DNA of 64,000 nt, taken from Geodermatophilus dictyosporus (GTDB lineage: Bacteria > Actinomycetota > Actinomycetes > Mycobacteriales > Geodermatophilaceae). The position numbers were made by a program, and so were the translations under genes. Where the stretch lies: positions 214,792-278,791 of the forward strand of contig NZ_FOWQ01000006.1 in the NCBI RefSeq assembly GCF_900115505.1, written 5' to 3'. Position 1 is the stretch's first letter. The number at the start of each line of letters is the position of its first letter. Below the pieces are notes generated by a model. It saw only the letters and a list, made by a program, of their open reading frames with translations, was not told the origin of the DNA and did no database searches. Shown here one piece after another: positions 25,812-36,400 of this stretch.

Positions 25812-25865
25812 CTCACCATTATGTTAAGATGGGATAAATGTCTGGCCAGTCATTCCTCACCATTA
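25812..25865 (+). promoter_or_regulatory. AT-rich promoter region of the restriction operon with a 10-bp direct repeat
   Basis: The decamer ctcaccatta occurs at 25812-25821 and 25856-25865, 44 bp apart (about four helical turns). Between them lies the most AT-rich run nearby (atgttaagatgggataaat), offering -10 candidates taagat and gataaat. AGGGG (25878-25882) precedes the GTG start of hsdM by 5 bases. The repeats flank the likely promoter and could be operator half-sites; no controller protein gene is adjacent. Confidence 0.5.
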
Positions 25866-25887
25866 CGGCACGACGTCAGGGGTTCCA

Positions 25888-28323
25888 GTGGTCCTAAAGA
25901 AGTCCGACCTGTATAGCTCGCTGTGGCGCAGCTGCGATGAGCTGCGCGGAGGCATGGACGCCTCGCAGTACAAGGACTATATCCTGACGCTGCTCTTTGT
26001 AAAGTATGTGACGGATAAGGCCAAAGATCCGAACAGCCTGATTGACGTGCCGGTCGGCGGATCCTTCGAGGACATGCTGGCCGCCCGCCAGGACAAAGAG
26101 ATCGGCGACAAGCTCAACAAGGTCGTCACCGCCCTCGCCGAGGCCAACAACCTCGTTAACGTAATCGACCTCGCCGATTTCAACGACGAGGAGAAACTCG
26201 GCAAGGGCAAGGAGATGGTCGACCGGCTGAGCAAGCTGGTCACTATCTTCGACGAACTCGACTTCAAGGGCTCGCGGGCCGAAGGCGATGACCTGCTCGG
26301 TGACGCCTACGAGTACCTGATGCGCCACTTCGCCACTGATTCCGGCAAGAGCAAGGGCCAGTTCTACACGCCGGCCGAGGTCTCGCGCATCTTGGCCAAG
26401 GTCGTCGGCATCGGTGCCGACACTCGCCAGGACCAGACGGTCTACGACCCGACCTGCGGCTCCGGCTCGCTGTTGCTCAAGGTGGCCGATGAGGCGCCGC
26501 GCGGCATCACCATCTATGGCCAGGAGAAGGACAACGCCACCTGGGCGCTGGCCAAGATGAACATGATCCTGCACGGCGACCCAGTGGCTGCCGAGGGCAT
26601 CATGAAGGGCGACACCATCACGAGCCCGGCCTTCACGCGGAACGACCAGTTGACGACCTTCGACTTTGCCGTCGCTAACCCGCCGTTCTCGGTCAAGTCG
26701 TGGAGCAATGGCCTCGAGAAGACCTACGACCGCTTTGAGTACGGCCGTCCGCCAGAGAAGAACGGTGACTACGCCTTTTTACTGCACGTCCTGAAATCGC
26801 TTAAGAGCACTGGCAAAGCTGCGGTCATCTTGCCTCACGGCGTTCTCTTCCGCGGCAACGCGGAGGCCACGATCCGCCGCAACCTGCTCAAGCGCGGCTT
26901 CATCAAGGGCGTTATCGGCCTGCCACCAAACCTGTTTTATGGCACTGGGATCCCGGCCTGCATCGTGGTGATCGATAAGGAGAACGCCGCTGGCCGAGCG
27001 GGTGTATTCATGATTGACGCCTCCAAGGGGTACATTAAGGACGGCAACAAGAACCGCCTACGCAGCCAGGACCTGCACAAAATCGTCGATACCTTCAATA
27101 AGCAGATCGAGATCGATCGCTACTCGCGCATGGTGCCGATGAGCGAGATTGCTAAGCCGAAGCACGACTACAACCTCAATATCCCGGGCTACATCGACTC
27201 CTCCGAGCCCGAGGATCTGCAGGACCTGAGTGCCCACCTGCGTGGCGGCATCCCCGACCGCGACCTCGATGCCCTGCAGAACTATTGGGACGCCTTTCCA
27301 CAACTCCGCAGCCAGATCTTCAGCCCCAACCGTCCCGGCTACAGCGACCTCGCCATCGATGTCGGCGCGGTGCAGCAGGCCATCTTCGACGCCCCAGGCT
27401 TCCACAAGCTGCGCGACGAAGCCGCAGGCATCATCGAGGACTGGTTCGCCGCGCACCGTGACGCGCTCGCCGGCATCACTGCAGACACAAAGCCGAGTGA
27501 TCTGATCACCACTCTCGGCGACAATCTTCTGGCACGCTTCAAGCCGATGCCGCTACTCGACGAGTACGACGTCTACGAGCAACTCATGTCCTACTGGCAC
27601 GACACCATGCACGACGACGTCTATCTCATCATGAGCGACGGCTGGCGGGACGCCGCTATGCCCCGGACGGCCATCGAGGATAAGGAGCGCAAACTCTCCG
27701 AGACACCTGATCTAGTGGTTGGTGCTGGCCGCAGTGCCGCCAAGTACAAGATGGACCTCATTCCGCCAAACCTGGTTGTCGCGCGCTACTTCGCCGACGA
27801 GCAGGCCAAACTCGACGAACTCACCGTTGCAGCAGCGGAAGCCTCCCGCGCCGTCGAGGAGTACGTCGAAGAGCACGCCGTTGAGGAGGGACTGCTCGCC
27901 GACGCCATGGATGATGACAAGATCTCGAAGGCTCTCGTCGCAGCACGTCTCAAGGCCGTCACGGCCGGCGGTGATTCCGACGAAATAGTGGCGCTGCGAC
28001 GCGCCACTACGCTGTATAACGCGGAGGCGGATGCCAAGAAGGCAGCCAGGGATGCAGAGGCGGAGCTCAACCTTGCGACTATCAATAAGTACGGCGATCT
28101 AACCGAGCCCGACGTTAAGCAGCTCGTGCTTGACGACAAATGGAGGGCTGTTGTATCGCACCGAGTGGTCGGTGAGGTTGAGGCTCTCACGCTTGATCTT
28201 GTCGCACGCATCAAGCAACTAGGTGACCGCTATGCGGCGACTGTAAGTGCACTGGATGCCGAATTGAACGGTCTTGAGCTGAAGGTTGCACGGCACCTCT
28301 CCGCGATGGGGGTCGAAGTATGA
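25888..28323 (+). CDS. hsdM: type I restriction-modification methyltransferase subunit HsdM
   Basis: 811 residues from GTG. Residues 5-150 are the HsdM N-terminal helical domain (LWRSCDELRGGMDASQYK, LLFVKYVTDK). The N6-adenine methyltransferase core follows: GQFYTPAEVSRIL, the SAM-binding DPTCGSGSLL (187-196) and the catalytic NPPF motif at 264-267. After about 480 a long extra region with coiled-coil-like segments (about 630-800) makes it larger than the classic 500-residue HsdM; this longer form is known in some type I subfamilies. It modifies host DNA and with HsdS forms the M2S1 methylase. First gene of the operon; ATGA overlap with hsdS. Confidence 0.96.
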   Translation: MVLKKSDLYSSLWRSCDELRGGMDASQYKDYILTLLFVKYVTDKAKDPNSLIDVPVGGSFEDMLAARQDKEIGDKLNKVVTALAEANNLVNVIDLADFNDEEKLGKGKEMVDRLSKLVTIFDELDFKGSRAEGDDLLGDAYEYLMRHFATDSGKSKGQFYTPAEVSRILAKVVGIGADTRQDQTVYDPTCGSGSLLLKVADEAPRGITIYGQEKDNATWALAKMNMILHGDPVAAEGIMKGDTITSPAFTRNDQLTTFDFAVANPPFSVKSWSNGLEKTYDRFEYGRPPEKNGDYAFLLHVLKSLKSTGKAAVILPHGVLFRGNAEATIRRNLLKRGFIKGVIGLPPNLFYGTGIPACIVVIDKENAAGRAGVFMIDASKGYIKDGNKNRLRSQDLHKIVDTFNKQIEIDRYSRMVPMSEIAKPKHDYNLNIPGYIDSSEPEDLQDLSAHLRGGIPDRDLDALQNYWDAFPQLRSQIFSPNRPGYSDLAIDVGAVQQAIFDAPGFHKLRDEAAGIIEDWFAAHRDALAGITADTKPSDLITTLGDNLLARFKPMPLLDEYDVYEQLMSYWHDTMHDDVYLIMSDGWRDAAMPRTAIEDKERKLSETPDLVVGAGRSAAKYKMDLIPPNLVVARYFADEQAKLDELTVAAAEASRAVEEYVEEHAVEEGLLADAMDDDKISKALVAARLKAVTAGGDSDEIVALRRATTLYNAEADAKKAARDAEAELNLATINKYGDLTEPDVKQLVLDDKWRAVVSHRVVGEVEALTLDLVARIKQLGDRYAATVSALDAELNGLELKVARHLSAMGVEV

Positions 28324-29543
28324 CTTCGACATGGGCGACGTCGACCGTAGGCGAGCAATTCGACGTGCAGCTTGGGAAAATGCTCGACGCGGCCAAGAAT
28401 GTCGGAGTGCCAAAACCATATTTGGGAAACCGGGCTGTTCAGTGGGGACGGATTGATGTCTCGGCTGGCGGCGTTGTGCCCATGAGCCGGGCAGATATTC
28501 AGCGCTACCGATTGCGAGACGGCGACCTCCTAGTCTGTGAGGGTGGTGAAGTCGGACGAGGCGCGATCTGGCGAAACGAGTTGGCCGAATGCTACTTCCA
28601 GAAGGCCCTCCATCGGCTTCGTGCCAAACATGGCTACGATGTTCGCCTGATGCAGGCGCTGCTGGCTTACTGGTCCTCAACGGGCGCCTTCGCCGACTTC
28701 GTAACGCAGACGAGTATTGCGCACCTTCCACGTGAGAAGTTCATCCAAATGCCGCTGCCCCTGCCGCCACAGCCGGAGCAGGGCAAGATTGGCGACGTAC
28801 TACAGGACGTCGACGACCTGATCGGCACCCTTGAGCGTCTAATCTCGAAGAAGCTTGCGATCAAGCAGGGCATCATGCAGCAGCTCCTGACTGGCAGTGT
28901 TCGCCTCCCAGGCTTTACTGAGCCGTGGCGAGAGGTGGCCGTCGCAGAGCTACTGGAGTTCAAGAACGGCCTCAATAAGGCGAGTCAGTTCTTCGGACGT
29001 GGAACTCCCATCGTCAACTTTATGGACGTCATGAACGGCCCCATCATCACGGCCGCGGACGTGGCGGGGCGGGTCACGCTTACGCGTGACGAGACTAAGC
29101 GGTTCTCCGCGCGATGCGGTGACGTCTTCTTCACAAGGACGTCTGAAACAATTGAAGAGGTTGGCACGGCTGCGGTGCTTGTAGACGACATACCTGACGC
29201 GGCGTTCAGTGGGTTCATCTTGCGAGGACGACCGCGGTCTACTTCGTTTGACTCGCGGTTCCTCGCTTATCTATTCCAGCTCGATGATGTCCGACGACAG
29301 GTCACGGCGTCGGCCTCGTACACGACGCGAGCGTTAACCAACGGGAAATCATTGAGTCGCGTTCGCCTACTGACGCCGCGCTTGGATGAACAGCGTGCCA
29401 TCATGGTCGCGGTCCAGGATGCTGAGCACGAAATCCGCATGCTCAGCGCAAGGTTGAGCAAGACGTTGTCGGTAAAGCAGGGGATTATGCAGGAGCTATT
29501 GACGGGCAGGACACGGCTACCGAACCAGGTGCAGCCGGCATGA
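28320..29543 (+). CDS. hsdS: type I restriction specificity subunit HsdS
   Basis: 407 residues with two target-recognition domains separated by matching conserved helices. The first helix ends KQGIMQQLLTG (about 182-193) and the second KQGIMQELLTG (about 385-396); both are preceded by PEQGKIGDVLQDVD / DEQRAIMVAVQDAE. This two-TRD layout implies a bipartite, asymmetric DNA target. The TRDs are AT-richer than the flanking genes, as expected for exchanged specificity domains. It overlaps both hsdM and hsdR by ATGA. The target sequence cannot be predicted by eye. Confidence 0.95.
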   Translation: MTSTWATSTVGEQFDVQLGKMLDAAKNVGVPKPYLGNRAVQWGRIDVSAGGVVPMSRADIQRYRLRDGDLLVCEGGEVGRGAIWRNELAECYFQKALHRLRAKHGYDVRLMQALLAYWSSTGAFADFVTQTSIAHLPREKFIQMPLPLPPQPEQGKIGDVLQDVDDLIGTLERLISKKLAIKQGIMQQLLTGSVRLPGFTEPWREVAVAELLEFKNGLNKASQFFGRGTPIVNFMDVMNGPIITAADVAGRVTLTRDETKRFSARCGDVFFTRTSETIEEVGTAAVLVDDIPDAAFSGFILRGRPRSTSFDSRFLAYLFQLDDVRRQVTASASYTTRALTNGKSLSRVRLLTPRLDEQRAIMVAVQDAEHEIRMLSARLSKTLSVKQGIMQELLTGRTRLPNQVQPA

Positions 29544-32500
29544 GCGACGTCGGCCAGATTGAGCGGAAGACGCAGAACCGCGTCGTCGCCCTAATGCGGG
29601 ACGGGCTGGGCTACGATTACCTCGGCAACTGGGAGACCCGTGCCGGCACCGCGAACATCGAGGTCGAGCTACTCGCTCAGAACCTGCGGACCCGCGGCCA
29701 CGACGACAACCTAATCACCAAGGCGCTCGACCAGTTGAAGAAGGCGGCTGCCCTGGGCGGCAGCCGCGACCTCTACGAGGCGAACCGGGCCGTCTATGAC
29801 CTGCTGCGCTACGGCGTGAAGGTCAAGCCGGGCGCCAGCGAGCACTACGAGACCGTCTGGCTCATCGACTGGGCCAACCCGCAGGCCAACCACTTCGTCG
29901 TCGTCGAGGAGGTGACCGTCCTCGGTCAGCACACCAAGCGGCCGGACGTGGTGCTGTACGTCAACGGCTTGGCGCTCGTCACCCTCGAACTGAAGCGCTC
30001 GACTGTCTCGGCGTCCGAGGGCATCCGCCAGACGATCGGCAACCAGAAGCCGGAGTTCATCCGCCCCTTCTTCTCGACGGTCCAGCTGACGCTGGCCGGC
30101 AACGACTCCGAAGGCCTGCACTACGGCGTCATCGACACGCCGGAGAAGTACTGGCTGCACTGGCGGCTGACCGAGGACATCGATCCGGCCACGCGCGCCC
30201 AGCTCGACGCCGAGGGTGCCGGCGTCGAGGGACGCCTCGATGAGGCGCTGGTGCAGCTCTGTGCCAAGCATCGCTTACTCGAGGTCATCCACGACTTCAT
30301 GGTTTATGACTCGGGCGTCAAGAAGACCTGCCGGCCGAACCAGTACTTCGGCGTCAAGGCAGCGCAGGCCCGCATCGCGACCAGGGAGGGCGGGATCATC
30401 TGGCACACCCAGGGCTCCGGCAAATCCCTGACGATGGTCTGGCTGGCCAAGTGGATCCGCGAGTCGCAGGTCGGCACCAACCCGCGCGTCCTGCTCATCA
30501 CCGACCGCACCGAGCTCGACGAGCAGATCGAGGGAGTCTTCAACGGCGTCAAGGAGCAGATCTATCGCACGGACAGCGGCGCGGACCTGCTAGCCACCCT
30601 CAACTCGTCGGCAGAGCCCCTAATCTGCTCGCTGGTTCACAAGTTCCGCGGTACTGGCGACGAGGCGGTCCGGGACGATGCCGAGCGCGACTTCCTGGCC
30701 GAGCTGAACGCCAAGCTGCCGAAGGACTTTCGGGCCAAGGGCAATCTGTTTGTCTTCGTCGACGAGGCGCACCGCACCCAGTCCGGCAAGATGCACGACG
30801 CGATGAAACAGCTCCTGCCAGGCGCGCTGTTCATCGGCTTCACTGGCACGCCGCTGCTGAAGGCGGACAAGGCGACCAGCATCGAGACCTTCGGGTCCTT
30901 TATTCACACCTACAAGTTCGACGAGGCCGTCGAGGACGGCGTCGTGCTTGATTTGCGCTATGAGGCGCGCAACATCGACCAGGACCTGACGTCGCCGGAA
31001 GCGGTCGACAAGTGGTTCGACGTCAAGACCAAGGGCATGACCGACCTGTCGAAGGCCGAGCTGAAGCGACGCTGGGGCACCATGCAGAAAGTCGTCTCCA
31101 GCGAGCCCCGGGCCAAGCAAATCGTCAACGACATACTGCTTGACATGGAGACCAAGCCCCGCTTGATGGACCGGCGCGGCAACGCCATCCTGGTCGGCGC
31201 CAGCATCTACCAGGCTTGCAAGTTCTACGAACTGTTCTGTAACGCCGGCTTCAAGGGCAAGTGCGCCATTGTGACGAGCTACGCCCCGAACGCCGGGGAC
31301 ATCGCCAAGGAAGACGCCGGCGCGGGCAAGTCGGAGAAAATTCGGCAGTACGACATCTATCGCCGGATGCTGGCCGACCACTTCGGCGAGCCGGAAGACG
31401 TCGCCATGACGAAGGTCGAGGAGTTCGAGAAGGACGTCAAGAAGCGCTTCATCGAGGAGCCGGGCCAGATGCGCCTGCTCATCGTCGTCGACAAGCTGCT
31501 GACCGGTTTCGATGCGCCAAGCGCCACCTACCTGTACATCGACAAGAAGATGCGTGACCACGGCCTCTTCCAGGCCATCTGCCGCGTCAACCGTCTGGAT
31601 GGCGACGACAAGGACTACGGCTACATCGTCGACTATCAGGACCTCTTCAACAGCCTCGAGTCGGCCATCACCGACTACACGAGCGGCGCCCTGGACGGCT
31701 ACGACGACGAGGACATCAAGGGACTCCTAACCGACCGCGTCGCCAAGGGCCGGGAGGAGCTTGACGCGGCGCTGGAGCACATCCGGCTCCTGTGTGAGGC
31801 GGTGGAGTCGCCGCGTAACACGCTGCAGTACCAGCACTACTTCTGCGCCGTTGATGCCGGCAACATTGAGCAACTGAAGGCCAACGAACCGAAGCGAGTC
31901 GAGCTGTACAAGGCAGTCGCAGCGGTCACCCGAGCGTTTGCCAACATCGCCAACGAGCTCGACGCGGCGGGCTACACCGACGCCGAGGCGACAGCCATCA
32001 AGGCGGAGATCGCGCAGTACGTCGCCATCCGAGATGAAGTCAAGCTGACGGCCAAGGAGAACGTCGACTTCAAGCAGTACGAGGCGGGCATGCGCTTCCT
32101 GCTCGACACCTACATCCAAGCCGGGGCCTCCAAGGTGGTGTCCGACTTCGAGGACACCGGCCTGATCCAGCTCATTGTGCAGCTCGGCGCTGGCGCCATT
32201 GACAAGCTGCCCCCGGGCATCAAGCAAGACAAGACGGCCGTCGCCGAGGCGATCGTCAACAACATGCGCAAGGTCATCGTCGACGAGCGGGCGCTCAACC
32301 CGAAGTACTACGACAAGATGTCCGAGCTCCTCAGCGCCCTCATCGAGGAGCGTCGTCAGGGGGCGCTCGACTACCAGGCATACCTGGCCAAGCTGCTCGA
32401 GGCTGCCAAGCAGCTCGGCAGCAAGGAGTCGGACACCAAGTACCCCGACTGGGCGGACAGCGGCGCCAAGAAGGCGCTACTGGACTTCTTCGAGGACCAG

Positions 32501-32677
32501 CCTGACCTGGCGAGGGCGGTCGATCGGACGGTGCGGGAGTCGAAGCCGGACTCGTGGGTCGGCAGCGCGATCAAAGAGCGCAAGGTCCGGAACGCCGTGA
32601 AGGCCGCACTGCCTGCCAACTTCGACCGGCTGGAGGAGCTGCTCGACCTAGTCAAGGCGCGCCATGAGTACCGCTAG
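29540..32677 (+). CDS. hsdR: type I restriction endonuclease/translocase subunit HsdR
   Basis: 1045 residues. The N-terminal PD-(D/E)XK nuclease is complete: D136 (RPDVVLYV), E150-L-K152 (TLELKRS). The SF2 translocase has Walker A GSGKS (292-296), LLITDRTELDEQ, the DEAH box (408-411), FIGFTGTPLL, and C-terminal motif V/VI (LLTGFDAPSATYLY, QAICRVNRLDG). A long helical HsdM-contact region ends the protein. It pulls DNA past the complex and cuts at random distance. It starts within hsdS by ATGA and overlaps the protease gene by 14 bp. Confidence 0.96.
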   Translation: MSDVGQIERKTQNRVVALMRDGLGYDYLGNWETRAGTANIEVELLAQNLRTRGHDDNLITKALDQLKKAAALGGSRDLYEANRAVYDLLRYGVKVKPGASEHYETVWLIDWANPQANHFVVVEEVTVLGQHTKRPDVVLYVNGLALVTLELKRSTVSASEGIRQTIGNQKPEFIRPFFSTVQLTLAGNDSEGLHYGVIDTPEKYWLHWRLTEDIDPATRAQLDAEGAGVEGRLDEALVQLCAKHRLLEVIHDFMVYDSGVKKTCRPNQYFGVKAAQARIATREGGIIWHTQGSGKSLTMVWLAKWIRESQVGTNPRVLLITDRTELDEQIEGVFNGVKEQIYRTDSGADLLATLNSSAEPLICSLVHKFRGTGDEAVRDDAERDFLAELNAKLPKDFRAKGNLFVFVDEAHRTQSGKMHDAMKQLLPGALFIGFTGTPLLKADKATSIETFGSFIHTYKFDEAVEDGVVLDLRYEARNIDQDLTSPEAVDKWFDVKTKGMTDLSKAELKRRWGTMQKVVSSEPRAKQIVNDILLDMETKPRLMDRRGNAILVGASIYQACKFYELFCNAGFKGKCAIVTSYAPNAGDIAKEDAGAGKSEKIRQYDIYRRMLADHFGEPEDVAMTKVEEFEKDVKKRFIEEPGQMRLLIVVDKLLTGFDAPSATYLYIDKKMRDHGLFQAICRVNRLDGDDKDYGYIVDYQDLFNSLESAITDYTSGALDGYDDEDIKGLLTDRVAKGREELDAALEHIRLLCEAVESPRNTLQYQHYFCAVDAGNIEQLKANEPKRVELYKAVAAVTRAFANIANELDAAGYTDAEATAIKAEIAQYVAIRDEVKLTAKENVDFKQYEAGMRFLLDTYIQAGASKVVSDFEDTGLIQLIVQLGAGAIDKLPPGIKQDKTAVAEAIVNNMRKVIVDERALNPKYYDKMSELLSALIEERRQGALDYQAYLAKLLEAAKQLGSKESDTKYPDWADSGAKKALLDFFEDQPDLARAVDRTVRESKPDSWVGSAIKERKVRNAVKAALPANFDRLEELLDLVKARHEYR

Positions 32678-33407
32678 CGCCTACCTGACCGTCGGCGGCA
32701 TCGACGTCGACGTCGTCTATAAGGACATCAAGCATCTCCACATCGGCGTCTACCCGCCGATGGGCCGGGTGCGGGTGGCGGCGCCGCGTCGTCTTGACGA
32801 GGACCAGATCCGACTGGCCGTCATCCAGCGGCTGCCTTGGATCAAGCGCAAGCGTGGCGAGTTGCGGAGCGCCCAGCGCCAGTCCGAGCGGGCGATGGTC
32901 TCAGGTGAGTCCCACTACGTCTGGGGCGTCCGCCGCCGGCTGCGGGTGATCGAGCGACCCGGTCGGGGCCACATCGAGCTCGATGGCGACCGACTGCTGC
33001 TGTACGTGCCGCCTGAGACCAACACCGAGGCACGGCGCAAGCTATTGGAGGCCTGGCAACGTCGGCAGCTCCGCGAGGCCATCCCGCCGCTGATCCGCCA
33101 CTGGGAGCCGGTGGTGGGCCGAGAGGTGCCGCGCTGGAGCATCCGCCACATGAAGACGAAGTGGGGCTCCTGTAACCGGGAGACGGGCCACATCTGGTTC
33201 AACCTGGAGCTCGCCAAGAAGCACCCGCGGGCGCTGGAGTACATCGTCGTGCATGAGATGGCGCACCTGCTTGAGCGCAACCATGGCGAGCGTTTTACGA
33301 CACTGATGGATGGCTTTCTCCAAGACTGGCGTTCTCGTCGTGACGAACTGAACGCCGCACCGCTTGCAGACGAGGCTTGGACCCATCCTGCCCAGGAGGG
33401 CAGCTGA
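32664..33407 (+). CDS. YgjP/DUF45-family zinc metallopeptidase
   Basis: 247 residues. The zinc site H197-E-M-A-H201 with a third histidine at 207 (ERNH) follows TKWGSCNRETGHIWFNLEL, the signature of the YgjP/M48-like DUF45 family. The N-terminal part (VVYKDIKHLHIGVYPPMGRVRVAAP) is also typical. Such genes very often follow hsdR in type I operons, but their role there is not established; they may process or control a subunit. It overlaps hsdR by 14 bp and ends 4 bp before the STAND gene, so the five genes look co-transcribed. Confidence 0.9.
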   Translation: MSTASAYLTVGGIDVDVVYKDIKHLHIGVYPPMGRVRVAAPRRLDEDQIRLAVIQRLPWIKRKRGELRSAQRQSERAMVSGESHYVWGVRRRLRVIERPGRGHIELDGDRLLLYVPPETNTEARRKLLEAWQRRQLREAIPPLIRHWEPVVGREVPRWSIRHMKTKWGSCNRETGHIWFNLELAKKHPRALEYIVVHEMAHLLERNHGERFTTLMDGFLQDWRSRRDELNAAPLADEAWTHPAQEGS

Positions 33408-33411
33408 CTAT

Positions 33412-36400
33412 ATGTCGCCACGACCCGGAGGTGAGGCCGACAAGTATGGCAACCGCTACGAGGGTGCCTGGACGGTGCGCCATGTCCTCTATGTCCTCAT
33501 GGGCAGGGCCGACTCAATTACCGTTGAGGACGTCGAAGACTTAGCGCTGGGATCGGAGTTCACTTACCGCCGCAACGGGGCGGTCGAGGCCCACCAGCTG
33601 AAGCGGCAGAACAAGCTGGTCAACAGCTGGTCCGTACGGTCGCTCGCCAACCTCGAAATCTGGCCGAACGCCCGTTATCACGTCCTGGCCGGCCGCGAAT
33701 TCCACTTCGTCTCCGAGGTGCCGTCCCGGGTCCTAAGCGAGCTCTCCGGCAACGCTCGGCGCTCGGCATCGCTCGATGCCTTCACCAAGGACTGGCTGCC
33801 TAACCAGCCGATGCGCGACGCCTTCACGGAGCTGTCCTCGCCGAAGATTCTCGGGTCGGCCGAGACCGCGTGGCAAGTACTGCGGGGCACCTGGATCGAG
33901 TGGCCGGATGAGCGTGAACTTATCGAGGGAAACGCGGCGCTCTCCGGGCTGCTGCTCGATGGTGCAGACGGGCGGCTCGCTGCGGCCGGCCTGGGTGACC
34001 TCGTCGTCCACAACCTCGGCGTCGAGCTGACCGCGGCGGCTATCACTCATCGGCTCGCGGGCTATGGGCTGCGGCGTGCGACGGCGGTGCGTGGCGCAGC
34101 CATCACCGACCAAGTCAACGCCGTCACCGCGGGCTGGTCGGCAGCTGTCAAGACAGAGTTGCTGGAGCCCGTAATTCCGCGTGACGAGGCAACCGAGCTA
34201 CAGCGGCTCGCTCTAGGCGAAGGCGACGATTTACTCGTCGTCGTCGTCGGCGCTGCGGGCGGCGGCAAGACGGGCGTGCTCCATCAAGCGGTTGAGGAGG
34301 TACAGGCCCAAGGGTTGCTGGTGCTGGCTTTCCGGCTTGATCGGCTGGAGCCCTTCGCATCAACGGCCGAACTCGGGAGTCGGCTCGGCCTCGAGGTGTC
34401 GCCTGTGGCCGCGCTGGCTGCTGCAGCCGGCGAGCGACCGTCGCTGCTCGTCATTGACCAGCTAGACGCGGTCAGTCTTGCCTCGGGACGGATGCCCGGA
34501 ACCTTCGATGTCATCGCCGCTGTCATCCGCGAAGCGACAGTCTTCCCGGACATGCGGGTCGTCATGGCCTGCCGCAAGTTCGACGTCGACAACGACGAGC
34601 GGATCCGCGGTCTGGCGACGCGGCCGGGCTCAGCGATCGTCGCAGTCGGCCCGTTGACCGACGCTCAGGTCGACGCTGCCGTCACTGCCATGGGCCTCTA
34701 CGCCGAGGCCCTCACGGCTCAGCAGCGGAAGCTGCTGCAGGCACCGCTTCACCTCGTCTTGCTCGCCACCGTGGCTGGCGAACCGAACGCCCTGGCATTC
34801 CAGACTGGCGGCCACCTCTTTGATGCCTACTGGGACCGCAAGCGCCGGAACGTAGCGGCGCGGCGGACAGGCGCGCGCTTCGAGCCGGTGGTCTCGGCCG
34901 TCGCCGAAGCGATCAGCCGGCGCCAGCGCTTATCAGTGCCGATGACCGTGCTCGATCGGGATGACCTAGCGAATGATGCCGACGTCTTGGTGTCCGAGCA
35001 TGTGCTTGTCCGCGACGGCCGCGAGATCGCCTTCTTCCACGAGACCTTCTTCGACTACGCCTTCGCCCGGCATTGGGTCGGCCGCGACGAGTCGCTGGTC
35101 GATTTCCTAACCCAGGGCGAACAGGAGCTGTTCCGGCGCGCGCAGGTGCGGCAGATCATCACCCACCTTCGGGACGCCGAGCCGGACCGCTTCAAAGAGG
35201 AGGTCCGGGCACTCTTGGCCAGCGATGGCATCCGTTTCCATATCAAAGATGCGGCCTTGGCAGTGCTGGGCAATGTCAGCGACCCGACTACGGTGGAGGC
35301 TGACCTGCTGCTCAACGTCGCGGCCAGCCATCCGCCGTACGAGGACCGGCTGTGGAGTCACCTGAGGACGCCGGCCTGGTTCGCCCGGCTTGATGCCGAC
35401 GGCCAAGTCGGCGGGTGGCTTCGTGGCGGGGAAGTCGCCCAGACACGCGCTCTGACCTTCATGACGAGCGCCGGTCGCACGTCGCCGGACCGGTTGGCCG
35501 AGCTTGTGGCAGAGCACCGGGAGGCGCCGACGTACCCGGCCTGGCTGCGCTGGGTGGCATGGCGTGCGCCGCTACCGCAGAGCCGTCGGCTCTTCGACCT
35601 GTTCCTCGAAGCCATCAGGCAAGGCCAATACGACGGCTTCGAGCATGACCTTTGGCTATCGGTGCACGGCCTGGCTGAAGAGCGTCCCGACTGGGCCGTC
35701 GAGGTACTCGCCGCCTTCCTCCTTCACCGGGCGGACCCCTTCGCGCTGACGGAGCGCGGCAAGGTCCGCGCTCTCGAAGCGCGCGAGTATGAGGCGGCGG
35801 AGCTGGTCCGGCAGGCGGCTGCCGGTGCGCCCCGTGCGTTCACTGACACTCTGCTGCCATACGTGCTCCAGGTCATCGCGGTGACCGCCTACGAGGCACG
35901 TGAGGGCCACGAAGGGCCGCTTCCGGACGCCCAGTACACCCATCGTTTTCCCGGATGGGAGTCCGACACCGACCTAGATGACGTGCTCCTCGCCGGTCTG
36001 ACGTCAGCGATTCGCGCGCTGGTTGCAGCTGATCCAAGGGCGATGCGCGCGACGCTCGAGCGACTGGCTGGCGATCCGCATGACACCGCCCAGTGGCTGC
36101 TCTACCAGGGCCTGGTAGCTGGTGGAGCAGCGTACGCCGAGTGGGCGGCCGAGCTTCTGCTGGAGGAACCGCATCGACTGCTGTCCGGCAACGTGTCCAA
36201 CGTCGTCTGGATGACCCGTGAAGTCCTACAAGCGATCAGCCCTCATGTCAGCGAAGAATTGTTCGGACGCCTTGAAGCCGCCGTCCGAGACCTGCGCTTC
36301 TCCTGGGAGGCGCGGCGTCCCGGCTGGTACGCCTTCAACCTGCTGTCAGCCCTTGACGAAGGGCGGCTGTCGGAGGTGGGCCGTCGCCGCCTCCTGGAGT

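Noticed and set aside
28320..29543. Phase-variable or broken hsdS
   Set aside because: Both target domains and both conserved helix repeats are intact; no inverted repeats or partial hsdS copies are nearby.
32664..33407. Toxin-antitoxin-linked ImmA/IrrE-type protease
   Set aside because: HExxH with the TKWGSC signature is YgjP/DUF45, commonly found with type I restriction genes, not ImmA/IrrE.
33364..33411. An earlier start for the STAND protein at 33364
   Set aside because: It lies inside the protease gene; ATG 33412 has a good AGGAGGG site and begins the conserved region.
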